From Blastococcus sp. Marseille-P5729 (GTDB lineage: Bacteria; Actinomycetota; Actinomycetes; Mycobacteriales; Antricoccaceae), in assembly GCF_900292035.1 (NCBI RefSeq), contig NZ_OMPO01000002.1, positions 372,001-436,000 of the forward strand: a stretch of DNA of 64,000 bases, in the 5' to 3' direction. A program made the translations under genes and the position numbers. The notes below the pieces were generated by a model. That model worked only from the letters and a program-made list of their open reading frames with translations. It did not search any database and was not told where the DNA came from. Of this stretch, positions 45,745 to 55,591 are shown one piece after another. Every line of letters begins with the position of its first letter. Position 1 is the stretch's first letter.

Positions 45745-46329
45745 ATGATGACCAACCCGAACGATCCCTACCGCGGCGGCTATCCCGCCGACCACCGCGA
45801 CCCCTACGGCGCAGACCATCGCGCCCCGCGCGACCCGGCGTACTCCCGCCCGGGCGACCGCGAGGCGTACGTCGACCGCGACCGCATCCTCACCCCCGGC
45901 CAGGAGCGGCTGGCCACCGAACCGAAGCCGAACCCGCTCGCGGGGATCCTGCTGATCATCGGCGGGCTGATGGGCGTGCTGGCGGGGGTGGTCCCGAGCG
46001 GCGGCAGCCAGATCCCGCTGGCCGGCACGATCGATGCCTTCCAGACCGGCGAGACCAACGCGATCGTGCTCGCGGCCGCCATCATCCTCGTGTTCCTGTG
46101 CGGGCTGGGCGCGCTCGCCGCCGGCGCGCAGATGTTCGCGCCGAAGTGGCACGCGGGCCCCGCCCGTACCGGCATGACGCTGGGCATCCTGATGCTCATC
46201 GCGTCACTGGCTGTGGTGATCGTGGCCGGCACCGGCGTCTTCGACAACGCCGGGTTCACCACCTGGATGCTGCTGCTGGCCTGCGTCCCGACCCTCATCG
46301 GCGCCCTGGTCGGCTTCAGCCGCAAGTAG
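45745..46329 (+). CDS. Hypothetical four-helix membrane protein
   Basis: 194 residues. A charged, Tyr/Pro/Asp-rich N-terminus (to about 65; DPYRGGYPADHRDPYGADH) precedes four membrane helices (about 70-88, 106-127, 141-160, 168-187). No family recognised. ATG 45745 or 45748, with GGGAGG upstream. It sits between folD and purH on the opposite strand, convergent with purH. Confidence 0.75.
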   Translation: MMTNPNDPYRGGYPADHRDPYGADHRAPRDPAYSRPGDREAYVDRDRILTPGQERLATEPKPNPLAGILLIIGGLMGVLAGVVPSGGSQIPLAGTIDAFQTGETNAIVLAAAIILVFLCGLGALAAGAQMFAPKWHAGPARTGMTLGILMLIASLAVVIVAGTGVFDNAGFTTWMLLLACVPTLIGALVGFSRK

Positions 46330-46350
46330 CGACCCGCCGCGGCGGCACGT

Positions 46351-46392
46351 TCTGCGGGGCAGCGGAGCACGATAGCGTGCTCACCCCGCAGA
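46351..46392. terminator. Two-part hairpin between convergent genes
   Basis: Outer arms TCTGCGGGG/CCCCGCAGA and inner arms GAGCACG/CGTGCTC around ATAG form a strong stem with a bulge. It lies 22 bases after the membrane-protein stop and 7 bases before the purH stop on the other strand, so it can serve both. Confidence 0.75.
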
Positions 46393-46398
46393 TCGCCG

Positions 46399-47946
46399 CT
46401 AATGGAAGAAGTGGCGGGTGCCGGTGAAGTACATCGTGACGCCGGCCTTGGTCGCGGCCTCGATGACTTCCTCGTCGCGCACCGATCCGCCGGGCTGGAC
46501 GACGGCGCGGACGCCGGCCTTCGCCAGCACCTCGAAGCCGTCCGCGAACGGGAAGAAGGCATCGGATGCCGCAACGGTCCCGCTCACCCGGTCGCCGGCG
46601 CGCTCGACGGCCAGTTTGGCCGAGTCGACGCGGTTGACCTGGCCCATGCCGACGCCGATCGTGGCGCCGCCGGAGGCCAGCAGGATCGCGTTGGATTTCA
46701 CCGCCCGCACCGCACGCCATGCGAACTGCAGGTCGGCGAGGGTCGCCTCGTCGGCGGCGTCCCCCGCGGCCAGGGTCCAGGCGGCCGCCTCGTCACCGGG
46801 CGCATCGATCGCGTCCGCCTGCTGCACCAGCGCGCCACCGGAGATCGGACGCAGCTCCAGCACCGTGCCCTCGACCGGGCCGAGCTCGAGCAGGCGGATG
46901 TTCTTCTTGCCCTGCAGCACCTCTAGCGCGCCGTCCTCGTAACCGGGAGCGATGAGCACCTCGGTGAAGATCTCGGCGACCTGCTTCGCCATCTCGACCG
47001 ACACGGGGCGGTTCGCGGCGATGACCCCGCCGAAGGCCGACAGCGGGTCGCAGGCGTGCGCCTTGCGGTGCGCCTCGGCGATGTCACCGCCGACCGCGAT
47101 GCCGCACGGGTTGGCGTGCTTGATGATGGCGACCGCGGGCTCGCGGAAGTCGTACGCCGCCCGCCGGGCCGCGTCGGCGTCCACGTAGTTGTTGTACGAC
47201 ATGGCCTTGCCGTGCAGCACCTTCGCGTGCGCGATGCCCGGCTCGTCGCTGGTGTAGACCGCAGCCTTCTGGTGCGGGTTCTCGCCATACCGCAGGACGT
47301 CTGAGCGCTGCCACGCGCGGGCCATGAAGTCCGCGAAGCCGCTGTCGTCGGCCGGCGCGTAGGAGCTGGCGAACCAGGTCGAGACCGCCGCGTCGTACGC
47401 CGCGGTATGCGCGAACGCCATGGCCGCCAGTCGCTTGCGCTGCCCGAGGGTGAACCCACCGCCGCGGACGGCGTCCAGCAGCTCGCCGTACTGCTCCGGC
47501 GAGGTGACGACGGCGACGCTGGGATGGTTCTTGGCGGCCGCACGCACCATCGACGGGCCGCCGATGTCGATCTGCTCGACGCACTCGTCCGGCGAGGCGC
47601 CACTGGCGACGGTCTGGGTGAACGGGTAGAGGTTGCAGATGACCAGGTCGAAGGGCTCGACGTCGAGGTCCGCGAGCTGCTGCACGTGAGAGTCGAGCCG
47701 GCGGTCGGCGAGGATTCCGGCGTGCACCTTCGGGTGCAGGGTCTTTACGCGGCCGTCGAGACACTCGGGGAAGCCGGTCAGGTCGGCGACCTCGGTGACG
47801 TCGGCGCCGGCGTCCTTCAGGATGCCCGCGGTCGACCCGGTGGAGACGATCGAGACCCCGGCGTCCTTCAGCCCGGCAGCGAGCTCGGCAAGCCCGGTCT
47901 TGTCGTACACGCTGACCAGCGCGCGCTTGATCGCGATCTTGTCCAT
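46399..47946 (-). CDS. purH: Bifunctional AICAR transformylase/IMP cyclohydrolase
   Basis: 515 residues; last two steps of IMP synthesis. N-terminal IMP cyclohydrolase domain (1 to about 195; [49 protein letters not shown]). C-terminal transformylase with [12 protein letters not shown], the Lys-His pair [25 protein letters not shown] and [20 protein letters not shown], ending with the conserved RHFFH. Sits directly after purN, the mycobacterial order. Confidence 0.97.
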   Translation of the reverse strand: MDKIAIKRALVSVYDKTGLAELAAGLKDAGVSIVSTGSTAGILKDAGADVTEVADLTGFPECLDGRVKTLHPKVHAGILADRRLDSHVQQLADLDVEPFDLVICNLYPFTQTVASGASPDECVEQIDIGGPSMVRAAAKNHPSVAVVTSPEQYGELLDAVRGGGFTLGQRKRLAAMAFAHTAAYDAAVSTWFASSYAPADDSGFADFMARAWQRSDVLRYGENPHQKAAVYTSDEPGIAHAKVLHGKAMSYNNYVDADAARRAAYDFREPAVAIIKHANPCGIAVGGDIAEAHRKAHACDPLSAFGGVIAANRPVSVEMAKQVAEIFTEVLIAPGYEDGALEVLQGKKNIRLLELGPVEGTVLELRPISGGALVQQADAIDAPGDEAAAWTLAAGDAADEATLADLQFAWRAVRAVKSNAILLASGGATIGVGMGQVNRVDSAKLAVERAGDRVSGTVAASDAFFPFADGFEVLAKAGVRAVVQPGGSVRDEEVIEAATKAGVTMYFTGTRHFFH

Positions 47947-48005
47947 GAGTGACCTCTCAGTGCTCCGTGCGGTGGGTTCGGATGCGGTGGTGTTGGCGGT
48001 GGGGT

Positions 48006-48599
48006 TCAGGTGCGGGCGCGCACGAAGGAGGCGATGGTCTCGACCAGCAGGTCGCGCTCGAGGACCTTGATGCGTTCGTGCAGGGACTCTTCGGTGTCGT
48101 CAGCGCGCACCTCGCAGGCGCGCTGCGCGAGGATCGGGCCGGTGTCGATTCCTTCGTCGACGGTGATCACCGAGCAGCCGGTGACCTTTACGCCGTGTGC
48201 CAGGGCGTCGCGGACGGCGTGGGCGCCCGGAAAGCTCGGCAGCAGGGCCGGGTGCGTGTTGATCATCCGCCCGCCGAAGCGGCCGAGGAAGTGCGGTCCG
48301 ACGATCTTCATGAACCCGGCACTCACCACCCAGTCGGGCCGGTGCGCAGCGACCGAGTCGGTCAGGGCGGCGTCCCACTTCTCGCGCGTGTCGTAGTCCC
48401 TCAGGCGGTGCACGAACGCCGGGATTCCGGCGTCCTGGGCGCGCTGCAACCCGGCGATCTGGTCGCGATCGGCACCGACGGCGACCACGCGGGCGCCGTA
48501 CGCCGGGTCGGCGCAAGCGTCCATCAGCGACTGCAGGAGGGTGCCGCTACCGGAGACCAGCACGACGAGGCGCAGCGGGTCAGGTGGATTCTCGGGCAC
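48006..48599 (-). CDS. purN: Phosphoribosylglycinamide formyltransferase
   Basis: 197 residues. Uses 10-formyl-THF to formylate [23 protein letters not shown] is the phosphate-binding start, [20 protein letters not shown] has the catalytic Asn-His, and [13 protein letters not shown] carries the catalytic Asp. I chose GTG 48599 (GGAAG seven bases upstream); the frame is open to 48641 but without similarity. Operon with purH, 60 bases apart. Confidence 0.94.
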   Translation of the reverse strand: MPENPPDPLRLVVLVSGSGTLLQSLMDACADPAYGARVVAVGADRDQIAGLQRAQDAGIPAFVHRLRDYDTREKWDAALTDSVAAHRPDWVVSAGFMKIVGPHFLGRFGGRMINTHPALLPSFPGAHAVRDALAHGVKVTGCSVITVDEGIDTGPILAQRACEVRADDTEESLHERIKVLERDLLVETIASFVRART

Positions 48600-48688
48600 G
48601 GCTTCCGATGATAGTGGCCGGGCCGGTGTGGCCACGCCCACGGCGTCCTTCGGCGGCCTGCCGCACGTCGTTCGCGGGTGGGCGGCCG

Positions 48689-50275
48689 TCAGCCGGTACG
48701 GCGTACCAGCGTGGCCCCCGCGCCGGAAGGCTCCCGCTCCCCGGTGAGCGGTCGGCCGGTGTCGTTGGCGACCGCCTTGGCGGCCCGCTGCTCGTTCAGC
48801 CGCTTGACGACGCTCAGCGAGGACGACGGGGTCCGCTTGGCCCCGGACGGCGACGGCGGCGGCTCGGCGGCCGAGACCGCGACGGCCGCGCCGGCCAGCT
48901 TCTCCGAGGCCTGCTGCCGCTTGCGGGCGGCAGCGAACTTGCCCGTCCGCGCCAGCCGCCGCATCGCCAGCTTCGAGGCGATGACCGGTCCGCGGGACGG
49001 CGCGGGCTCGATCTCCTCCACCTCGTCACCCTCGTTCGCGGTCAGGTCGGCGGTGGTCTCGATGACCGACAGGGCTCGTCTACGCCGCGCGGCAGCGGCC
49101 GGGGTGAGCGCCTTCGCGGTGGCGATGAACGCGGTGAGCCCGCCGGCGACCAGCAGGATGCCCAGCAGCCACAGCCCGGTACGCAGCGGCGCGGCGCCCA
49201 CCGCGGCGAGCCGCCCGTCGCCCAGGCTGCCGGCGGCGACGACCGCCGCACCGAGCACTGCGGCCGCGGTCAGCAGGCTGCCCATCGCCGTCCCACCGAT
49301 CAGGTTCAGGGGGGTGCGGTGCTCACGCTCGAGGTTGCGGGTCATGGTCAGCGCGCCGACGACGGCGGCAGAGAGCGGGACGAGCGCGACCAGCCAGGTC
49401 AGCAGCCCGGTCGACTGCGGGAGCGCCGCGAACAGTGGGAACGCCGGGAGCGGCTCGCGCTGCACGGCGGTCAGGGAGTAGACCGAACCGGCACCCAGGC
49501 CGAAGCCGGCGCCGCTGCCCAGCGCGGTGGTCAGCAGCATCGCGTTGGGCAGGTAGGCGATGCTGATGCCGACAACGGTCAGCCCGCCGAGCCCGGTCGG
49601 CGCCAGGGAGGCGGTGATCGCGCTGGCCTCGCTGTAGCTGATCACCACCGAGCAGGCGATGACGAGCGCGGACGCCGCCGCGAGCGTCCAGAGGCTGGCC
49701 AGCGCGCCGCGGCAGTAGGCGTACGACGGGCCCGGTAGCGCCGAGACGATGCGGGCGCCGTACCCGCTCTCGCGCAGCATCCCGGCCAGCGGCGCGAGCA
49801 CGGAGATCACGCCCGCGGCGATGGCGACCTCCGTGATCGACAGCAGTTCCGGGCCGGGATAGGCGAGCTCGGTCAGCAGGATCGCGGCCGTCGTGTAGGT
49901 GATCGCCATGGCGGCCGTGCACTCGGCGATCTGCATCGGGGCGCGTAAGGCGCACGCGCGCACCGCGCTACGTCCGGAGCGGTAGAAGAACACGGCGATC
50001 AGGACGGTGATCAGCAGCGGCGGCACGGACAGCGTCCCCCACGACACCGGCAGGCCGACCCCGTGCGCGAGGTACCAGGCCTGGACGGCGACCCGGGCGG
50101 CGTCCAGCGGACCGGCACCGATCGGCCGGTCGACGGCCCAGGAGACCAGGCTCAGCGCGATGAGCAGCACCAGACCGGCCGCCACCACCCCGAGCGCGGA
50201 CACGGCGCCCCAGACGACCCGGTTGCCTTCCGTCCGGCCCTGCGCGGGCACGGTGGGGGAAGTCTGGGCGCTCAC
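48689..50275 (-). CDS. PerM-like (DUF6350) polytopic membrane protein
   Basis: 528 residues; about ten membrane helices to residue 395, then a long Ser/Pro/Ala-rich cytoplasmic tail. Position directly upstream of purN-purH and downstream of an Rv0954-like gene matches M. tuberculosis Rv0955 (PerM), which is needed for cell division and persistence and supports FtsB stability. Sequence features seen by eye are only general (VVWGAVSALGVVAAG, WYLAHGVGLPVSWGTLSVPP), so the identification rests mainly on topology and synteny. GTG 50275. Confidence 0.8.
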   Translation of the reverse strand: MSAQTSPTVPAQGRTEGNRVVWGAVSALGVVAAGLVLLIALSLVSWAVDRPIGAGPLDAARVAVQAWYLAHGVGLPVSWGTLSVPPLLITVLIAVFFYRSGRSAVRACALRAPMQIAECTAAMAITYTTAAILLTELAYPGPELLSITEVAIAAGVISVLAPLAGMLRESGYGARIVSALPGPSYAYCRGALASLWTLAAASALVIACSVVISYSEASAITASLAPTGLGGLTVVGISIAYLPNAMLLTTALGSGAGFGLGAGSVYSLTAVQREPLPAFPLFAALPQSTGLLTWLVALVPLSAAVVGALTMTRNLEREHRTPLNLIGGTAMGSLLTAAAVLGAAVVAAGSLGDGRLAAVGAAPLRTGLWLLGILLVAGGLTAFIATAKALTPAAAARRRRALSVIETTADLTANEGDEVEEIEPAPSRGPVIASKLAMRRLARTGKFAAARKRQQASEKLAGAAVAVSAAEPPPSPSGAKRTPSSSLSVVKRLNEQRAAKAVANDTGRPLTGEREPSGAGATLVRRTG

Positions 50276-50408
50276 CAGAAAAGCCTCACAGAGGCGGGCC
50301 GATTCACCAAGCCTCCACGCCGAGGAGCACTCGACCTCACGCCAGCGTCAACGGTCCGGCGCCCGTCCGCTCGGTGACGAACGGCCGCTGATTCCGGACC
50401 GTTGAGGT

Positions 50409-50443
50409 GTGCCGGTTTCGGGCGCTGTCGCCCGAAACCGCAC
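50409..50443. repeat. Family C palindrome, copy 2
   Basis: GTGCCGGTTTCGGGC and GCCCGAAACCGCAC, one base short of the copy at 41090-41133, with a six-base loop. It is preceded by CCGTTGA, which also flanks copy 1 in reversed orientation (TCAACGG). Confidence 0.85.
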
Positions 50444-50483
50444 AGCACAACCGTCCGGCGTCGGACGGTTGTGCTGTGCGGTT
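50436..50483. terminator. Very strong 22-base-pair hairpin
   Basis: Arms 50436-50457 and 50462-50483 are perfect reverse complements around loop GCGT; core CACAACCGTCCG/CGGACGGTTGTG. Sixteen bases after the stop of the leftward QWGQ-repeat gene. Its 5' end overlaps the family C palindrome, so two alternative hairpins are possible. Confidence 0.8.
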
Positions 50484-50498
50484 GCGAAAGGTGCGGGG

Positions 50499-51326
50499 TT
50501 AGCCCTGCTGGCCCCACTGGCCCTGCTGGGGGTTCTGGCCCCACTGGCCCTGCTGCGGCTGCGCCGGGTGAGCGCCAGTATTCGGCTGGCCCCACTGGCC
50601 CTGCGGCTGCGCGGCATGGCCACCGGTCTGCGGCTGGCTCCACTGGTCCTGCTGGACGGCGGGCTGCCCGCCGGTGGCCGGTGCGCCCCACTGGCCCTGG
50701 CCGGCCGGCTGGCCCCACTGCGCGTTGGCGTTGCCGCCGGTCTTGGGCTGCTTGAGCGCGTACATGATCTCCAGAACCGCGCCCGCGATCGCGGCGAGGA
50801 TCGCCAGCAGCACCAGCCAGGCGCCGATGCTGAACAGGTCGACGGCGTCCAGGCTGGTCAGCCACTCGATCAGACCGAGGAGCGCACCGAGCGCGAGCAG
50901 ACCGCCGGTGACGAAGGCCATCGGGAACGGCAGGTTGAGCGACGGCACGAACAACTCGACCGCCGCGGCGATCGCCGCGAAGACGAACAGGATGAACATG
51001 AAGACGAACAGTCCCGAGTTCCAGGCAGAGAACCCCGGGATGTCGTAGCTGTAGGTCTGACCGTACGCAGTCTCCGTCTCCGTGCCTCCGCCAACGAAGT
51101 TCAGCGACATCGCCAGGATCGAGAACAGCGGGAGGATGAGTGCGATCCACTGACCGGGACGGACGTTCTTGGCGTCGAATCCGGAGTTGGTCTTCGCGTT
51201 GTTGAACCCGGTGGCCGCGGACTGGCCCCAGGTCTGCTGGCCGCCCTGCGGCTGGCCCCACTGGCCACCCTGCGGCTGGCCCCACTGGCCCTGCTCGCCC
51301 GGCTGGCCACCGTTCGGATAAGACAT
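50499..51326 (-). CDS. Rv0954-like membrane protein with GQWGQP repeats
   Basis: 275 residues. Four membrane helices (about 60-78, 103-124, 130-150, 160-182) between two disordered Gln/Gly/Trp/Pro tails built from GQWGQP-type repeats (about five N-terminal, eight C-terminal). The order with perM, purN, purH and sucD matches the M. tuberculosis 34-kDa antigen homologue Rv0954 (DUF5336). A role with PerM in cell division is plausible by synteny. ATG 51326. Confidence 0.8.
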   Translation of the reverse strand: MSYPNGGQPGEQGQWGQPQGGQWGQPQGGQQTWGQSAATGFNNAKTNSGFDAKNVRPGQWIALILPLFSILAMSLNFVGGGTETETAYGQTYSYDIPGFSAWNSGLFVFMFILFVFAAIAAAVELFVPSLNLPFPMAFVTGGLLALGALLGLIEWLTSLDAVDLFSIGAWLVLLAILAAIAGAVLEIMYALKQPKTGGNANAQWGQPAGQGQWGAPATGGQPAVQQDQWSQPQTGGHAAQPQGQWGQPNTGAHPAQPQQGQWGQNPQQGQWGQQG

Positions 51327-51461
51327 CGCTAACCCTTCTGAGAAAGTCTGACGATCAAGGCAACGACTCGGCGCGTCACCAGTTTCCAGCGCTCACACTA
51401 TGCCAAAGACCGTCTGTTCACGTGCACCGCACGCCGATTGACGCGCAACGCATTGGCAACG

Positions 51462-51505
51462 AAAAGGCACCGCTTGCGCCACTGCTTGGACGTTCGCGGT
51501 GCCTT
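51462..51505 (-). terminator. Rho-independent-like terminator of sucCD
   Basis: On the minus strand AAGGCACCGC and GCGGTGCCTT pair over ten bases and are followed by TTTCG, 22 bases after the sucD stop. Confidence 0.8.
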
Positions 51506-51526
51506 CTCGGTTCCCGTAGCCGGCGG

Positions 51527-52405
51527 CTACAGGTTCTTCATGATCTCCTTCATGAGCTCCGCGGTCTCGGACGGCGTCTTGCCGACCTTCACGCCCGCGG
51601 CCTCAAGGGCCTCCTTCTTGGCCTGAGCGGTACCGGCCGAGCCGGAGACGATCGCGCCGGCGTGGCCCATCGTCTTGCCCTCGGGGGCCATGAAGCCCGC
51701 CACATAGCCGACGACCGGCTTGGTGACGTTGGCCTTGATGAAGTCCGCGGCTCGCTCCTCGGCGTCCCCGCCGATCTCGCCAATCATCACGATCGCGACC
51801 GTCTCGGGGTCGGCCTCGAACGCCTCCAGGCAGTCGATGTGGGTGGTGCCGATGACCGGGTCGCCGCCGATGCCGACGGCGGTCGAGATGCCGTAGTCAC
51901 GCAGCTCGTACATCATCTGGTAGGTCAGCGTGCCGGACTTGGAGACCAGGCCGATCTTGCCGGGGCCACTGATGTTGGGGATGATGCCGGCGCTCGAGGA
52001 GCCGGGGGTCTGGACGCCGGGGCAGTTCGGCCCGATGAAGCGGGTCTTCTTGCCCTGCGAGTAGGCGAAGGCCTCGGTGGTGTCGTGCACCGGGATGCCC
52101 TCGGTGATGACGACGGCGAGCGGGATCTCGGCGTCGATCGCCTCCACGATGGCAGCCTTGGCGAAGGCCGGCGGCACGAAGATGACCGTCACGTCGGCGC
52201 CGGTGGCCTCCATGGCCTCCTTCACGGTGGCGAACACGGGGACGCTGGTGCCCTCGAAGTCGACGCTCTGGCCGCCCTTCTTCGGGTTCACGCCGCCGAC
52301 GATGGTGGCACCGTTGCGGATCATGTTGCGGGTGTGCTTCATGCCCTCGGAGCCGGTCATGCCCTGGACGATGATCTTGCTGTCCTTGGTCAGGAAGATA
52401 GCCAT
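51527..52405 (-). CDS. sucD: Succinyl-CoA synthetase, alpha subunit
   Basis: 292 residues. [20 protein letters not shown] is the CoA-binding start, GPNCPGV holds the conserved turn, and the phosphohistidine is in [19 protein letters not shown]. With SucC it makes ATP or GTP from succinyl-CoA in the TCA cycle. ATG 52405 is 18 bases after sucC. A hairpin with a U-tract follows. Confidence 0.97.
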   Translation of the reverse strand: MAIFLTKDSKIIVQGMTGSEGMKHTRNMIRNGATIVGGVNPKKGGQSVDFEGTSVPVFATVKEAMEATGADVTVIFVPPAFAKAAIVEAIDAEIPLAVVITEGIPVHDTTEAFAYSQGKKTRFIGPNCPGVQTPGSSSAGIIPNISGPGKIGLVSKSGTLTYQMMYELRDYGISTAVGIGGDPVIGTTHIDCLEAFEADPETVAIVMIGEIGGDAEERAADFIKANVTKPVVGYVAGFMAPEGKTMGHAGAIVSGSAGTAQAKKEALEAAGVKVGKTPSETAELMKEIMKNL

Positions 52406-52423
52406 GTCTGTTGTCCTGATCCC

Positions 52424-53593
52424 TTACTTGCCAGCGGCCGCGAGCTCGGCGGCCTTGTCGGCGGCGGCGTCCATCGTGTCGACGAACTGCACCAGCGGAT
52501 GGTTGAACTCGTCGAGGATGCGGCGGCCTTCCTCGACGTTGTTGCCGTCGAGTCGGACGACGAGCGGGCGGGTCGCCTTGTCGCCGAGCTGGCCCAGCGC
52601 GGTGACGATGCCGTTGGCGACGGTGTCGCAGGAGGTGATGCCGCCGAAGACGTTGACGAACACCGAGCGGACGTCGGGGTCGGACAGGATCAGACCCAGG
52701 CCGTTGGCCATGACCTCCGCGGACGAGCCGCCTCCGAGGTCGAGGAAGTTGGCCGGCTTCACGCCCCCGTGATTCTCACCGGCGTACGCGACGACATCGA
52801 CGGTCGACATGACCAGCCCGGCGCCGTTGCCCACGATGCCGACCTGGCCATCGAGCTTGACGTAGTTGAGCTCGAGCTCCTTGGCCTTCTGCTCCAGCGG
52901 ATCGACGGCGAACTTGTCCTGCAGCTCGGCGTGGTTCTCGTGCCGGAAGTCGGCGTTGTCGTCGAGGGTGACCTTGCCGTCGAGGGCGATGATCTTGCCG
53001 TTCGGGTCCTTGACCAGCGGGTTGACCTCGACGAGGGTGGCGTCCTCCTTGACGAAGACGGTCCACAGTTTCTGGATCACGTCAGCGACCTGGTCGGCGA
53101 CATCCTCGGGGAACTTCGCCTGCGCGACGATCTGCTTGGCGAGCTCGGCGTCGACGCCCTTGGTCGCATCGACCGGGACCTTCGCCAGCGCCTCGGGGTT
53201 GTTCTTGGCGACCTCTTCGATCTCCACGCCGCCCTCGACCGAGGCCATCGCCAGGAAGGTCCGGTTGGTGCGGTCGAGCAGGTAGGAGAAGTAGTACTCC
53301 TCGGCGATGTCCGAGGCTTCGGCCACGAGCACCTTGTGGACCGTGTGGCCCTTGATGTCCATGCCCAGGATGTCCGTGGCGCGCGCCTCGGCCTCCTCGG
53401 GGGTGTCGGCCAGCTTGACGCCGCCGGCCTTGCCGCGGCCGCCGGTCTTCACCTGGGCCTTCACAACCACCTGACCGCCGATCTTGGTGGCGATCTCCTT
53501 GGCCTGCTCTGGGGTTTCGGCCGTGCCGCCGCCAAGTACCGGTACGTCGTACTTGGCGAACAGGTCACGAGCCTGATACTCGAAAAGATCCAC
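52424..53593 (-). CDS. sucC: Succinyl-CoA synthetase, beta subunit
   Basis: 389 residues with an ATP-grasp domain (1 to about 235) and a CoA-ligase domain. [60 protein letters not shown] and [20 protein letters not shown] are the family blocks; [14 protein letters not shown] lies in the C-terminal domain. GTG 53593. First gene of sucCD; the leftward B12-binding operon ends about 260 bases upstream. Confidence 0.97.
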   Translation of the reverse strand: MDLFEYQARDLFAKYDVPVLGGGTAETPEQAKEIATKIGGQVVVKAQVKTGGRGKAGGVKLADTPEEAEARATDILGMDIKGHTVHKVLVAEASDIAEEYYFSYLLDRTNRTFLAMASVEGGVEIEEVAKNNPEALAKVPVDATKGVDAELAKQIVAQAKFPEDVADQVADVIQKLWTVFVKEDATLVEVNPLVKDPNGKIIALDGKVTLDDNADFRHENHAELQDKFAVDPLEQKAKELELNYVKLDGQVGIVGNGAGLVMSTVDVVAYAGENHGGVKPANFLDLGGGSSAEVMANGLGLILSDPDVRSVFVNVFGGITSCDTVANGIVTALGQLGDKATRPLVVRLDGNNVEEGRRILDEFNHPLVQFVDTMDAAADKAAELAAAGK

Positions 53594-53699
53594 TGTGCGT
53601 CCATTCCTACTCGCGCATCACGCGCATGAGAGTCCCTGACCTGAACCGGACGTGGCCACAGGCCTATCCGTGAGGCTATCGTCCCGCCGTGAGCGCAAC

Positions 53700-53736
53700 G
53701 ACCCCAGGTGCGGCGAGATGGGCCACACCCGGGGTC
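53700..53736. repeat. Family D palindrome, copy 2
   Basis: GACCCCAGGTG and CACCCGGGGTC pair with one mismatch; the left arm continues CGGCGAGAT as in copy 1 at 24231-24290. It lies upstream of sucC. Confidence 0.7.
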
Positions 53737-53777
53737 AGGCACGGGTGGTCGCCCCCGGCGTCCCGCACCCGTGCTTC

Positions 53778-53830
53778 TGCGGTGGGTTGCTCAGGGATAT
53801 CTCCCGACTACCCCTGACGAACCCACCGCA
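53778..53830 (-). terminator. Inverted repeat after the B12-binding gene
   Basis: TGCGGTGGGTT and AACCCACCGCA are perfect 11-base arms, and the inner TCAGGG/CCCTGA adds pairing. It begins 22 bases after the stop of the leftward gene. GCGGTGGGTT is also the core of the tandem repeat at 31.47 kb. Confidence 0.6.
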
Positions 53831-53851
53831 AATCGAGAGCGGATGACGGCG

Positions 53852-54250
53852 CTAGTCGCGAGTGACGTTCTCGCTCACCCAGCCGACGATCTCCTCGGTC
53901 GTCGCGCCGGGGGTGAAGACCTTCTTGACGCCGATCGAGTCGAGCTCGGCAAGGTCCTCCTCGGGAATGATCCCGCCGCCGAAGATGACGACGTCCTCGG
54001 CGTCCTGCTGCTTGAGCAGTTCGGCGACCCGGCGGAACTGGGTCATGTGCGCACCGCTGAGGACCGACAGCCCGACCGCGTCCGCGTCCTCCTGCAGGGT
54101 CGTCTCGACGATCTGCTCAGGCGTCTGGTGCAGGCCGGTGTAGATGACCTCCATGCCGGCATCGCGTAGCGCTCGGGCGACGACCTTCGCTCCTCGGTCG
54201 TGCCCGTCGAGACCGGGCTTGGCAACGACGACACGGATACGCGAGCTCAT
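53852..54250 (-). CDS. Stand-alone cobalamin-binding domain protein (mutase C-terminal type)
   Basis: 132 residues, entirely a B12-binding Rossmann-like domain: [20 protein letters not shown] contains D-G-H-x-x-G, whose His binds cobalt from below, followed by [11 protein letters not shown] and [14 protein letters not shown]. It is almost the C-terminal domain of methylmalonyl-CoA mutase, but no catalytic subunit gene is near. It may pair with a separate mutase subunit, or sense B12. I chose ATG 54250 with AGGAG seven bases upstream. Ten bases after the preceding membrane-protein gene, so in one operon. Confidence 0.92.
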   Translation of the reverse strand: MSSRIRVVVAKPGLDGHDRGAKVVARALRDAGMEVIYTGLHQTPEQIVETTLQEDADAVGLSVLSGAHMTQFRRVAELLKQQDAEDVVIFGGGIIPEEDLAELDSIGVKKVFTPGATTEEIVGWVSENVTRD

Positions 54251-54260
54251 AGCTGCTCCT

Positions 54261-55481
54261 CTAGAAGGACGGGTCAGGTTCCTCTGAGCGTAACCGGCGG
54301 GCAGCGCCAGCTCGAACTGTGGCCGAGTAGCCGGCGGCGGCAGCCGCGACCAGACCCGCCGCGAGCAGGAGGTACAGCCGCGGGCCGGGGGTGAGCTCGG
54401 CGCTCGCGGTGGTGTCGCGGGCGTTGGTGAACGCGCTGTAGAGCAGGACAGCGGCCAGACCGCCGAGGGCGGCGACCAGGGTGACCCGGCTGGCCATCGA
54501 ACCGACGATCGCACCGGCGACCACCCAGGAGGCCAGCAGCACGAGGCCGGCGATCAACCCGAACCCGCTCACGCCGAGGACGCTCTTGGGATCCACCTGC
54601 GCGCGGGTCAGCACCAGACCGCTGGGGTCGGTGTATTTCTCGATGCGGGTGATCCCGAGCGGCACGAGATAGGCGGTGACGGCGAGCAGGACGGCGAGGC
54701 CGGCGGCGCCGGCGGGTCCGCGCTGGCCGGCGTCCAGGGGCAGCAGGTCACGCTCGGCGACGTGCCGCCACGCGATCGCGGCCAGGACGCCAGCCACCGC
54801 CAGCAGCGCCCAGCCGGCGATCGCGACCGTGCGGCCGATCTCGGGCTGCATCGTCAGGGTCGTGTGCAGCTCGCCGAAGTAGTACTCGACGACCGCGTGC
54901 GAGCGGGGGCTGGCCCCGGCGTGGAACGCCTGCAGCAGATGCGCCGGCGCCAGGACGGCGATCGGCGCGAGCAGGGCGAGGCCGACGCGTCCTCCGCGGC
55001 CGGTGAGCAGCAGGACGCCGGCGCCGACCCCGGCGGCAAGGATCAGCAGCTGCGCGAGGACCGACCAGATGTTCATCGTCGGCGCGACCCGTTCGCCGTC
55101 CAGCACGATGAACGGCAGGTAGTCGGCCACCACGACCAGGACCGAGCCGAGCGCGGCGAGCAGCCCGGCGCCTCCCATCAGACCGCGGCCCGGCCCGTCG
55201 ACGGGCTGGCGGGAGGTGTACATCCCCAGCTCAAGCGTCGGGGCGTCGGCGGCCGGTCGCCGACGCGCACCCGCACGCCGCGCCGGCGACGTGTCCTGGG
55301 CCGGGTTGGTGCTGCCCTGCCGGGCCGGCTTCGTCCGGACGGTCTGGGCCGGGCGCTTCTTGCGCGCCGACGGGACGGCGGGCTGCTGCCCGGCGGCAGG
55401 CTGCTGCCCGGCGCGCTGCTGGGGGCGGGAACGTCGTACGACGGTAGGCCGCTCGCGCTTGCTCTCGCCTGGTGAGGTCAA
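54261..55481 (-). CDS. Hypothetical polytopic membrane protein with basic N-terminal tail
   Basis: 406 residues. Residues 1-95 are Arg/Pro/Gln-rich and probably disordered; then about eight membrane helices (from [20 protein letters not shown] onwards). No family recognised. Start appears to be TTG 55481 with AAGGAG eight bases before. Co-directional with the B12-binding gene, DUF2786 and pcrA. Confidence 0.72.
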   Translation of the reverse strand: MTSPGESKRERPTVVRRSRPQQRAGQQPAAGQQPAVPSARKKRPAQTVRTKPARQGSTNPAQDTSPARRAGARRRPAADAPTLELGMYTSRQPVDGPGRGLMGGAGLLAALGSVLVVVADYLPFIVLDGERVAPTMNIWSVLAQLLILAAGVGAGVLLLTGRGGRVGLALLAPIAVLAPAHLLQAFHAGASPRSHAVVEYYFGELHTTLTMQPEIGRTVAIAGWALLAVAGVLAAIAWRHVAERDLLPLDAGQRGPAGAAGLAVLLAVTAYLVPLGITRIEKYTDPSGLVLTRAQVDPKSVLGVSGFGLIAGLVLLASWVVAGAIVGSMASRVTLVAALGGLAAVLLYSAFTNARDTTASAELTPGPRLYLLLAAGLVAAAAAGYSATVRAGAARRLRSEEPDPSF

Positions 55482-55591
55482 CGAATCGACTCCTTCGGGG
55501 TTTCCTCGGGAACGGTAGCAACGTACGCGCCAGCCCTCTGGTTGCGCAGCGCAGCGACGTGGCGGCGATCATCACACCCAGGCGGTGATGC

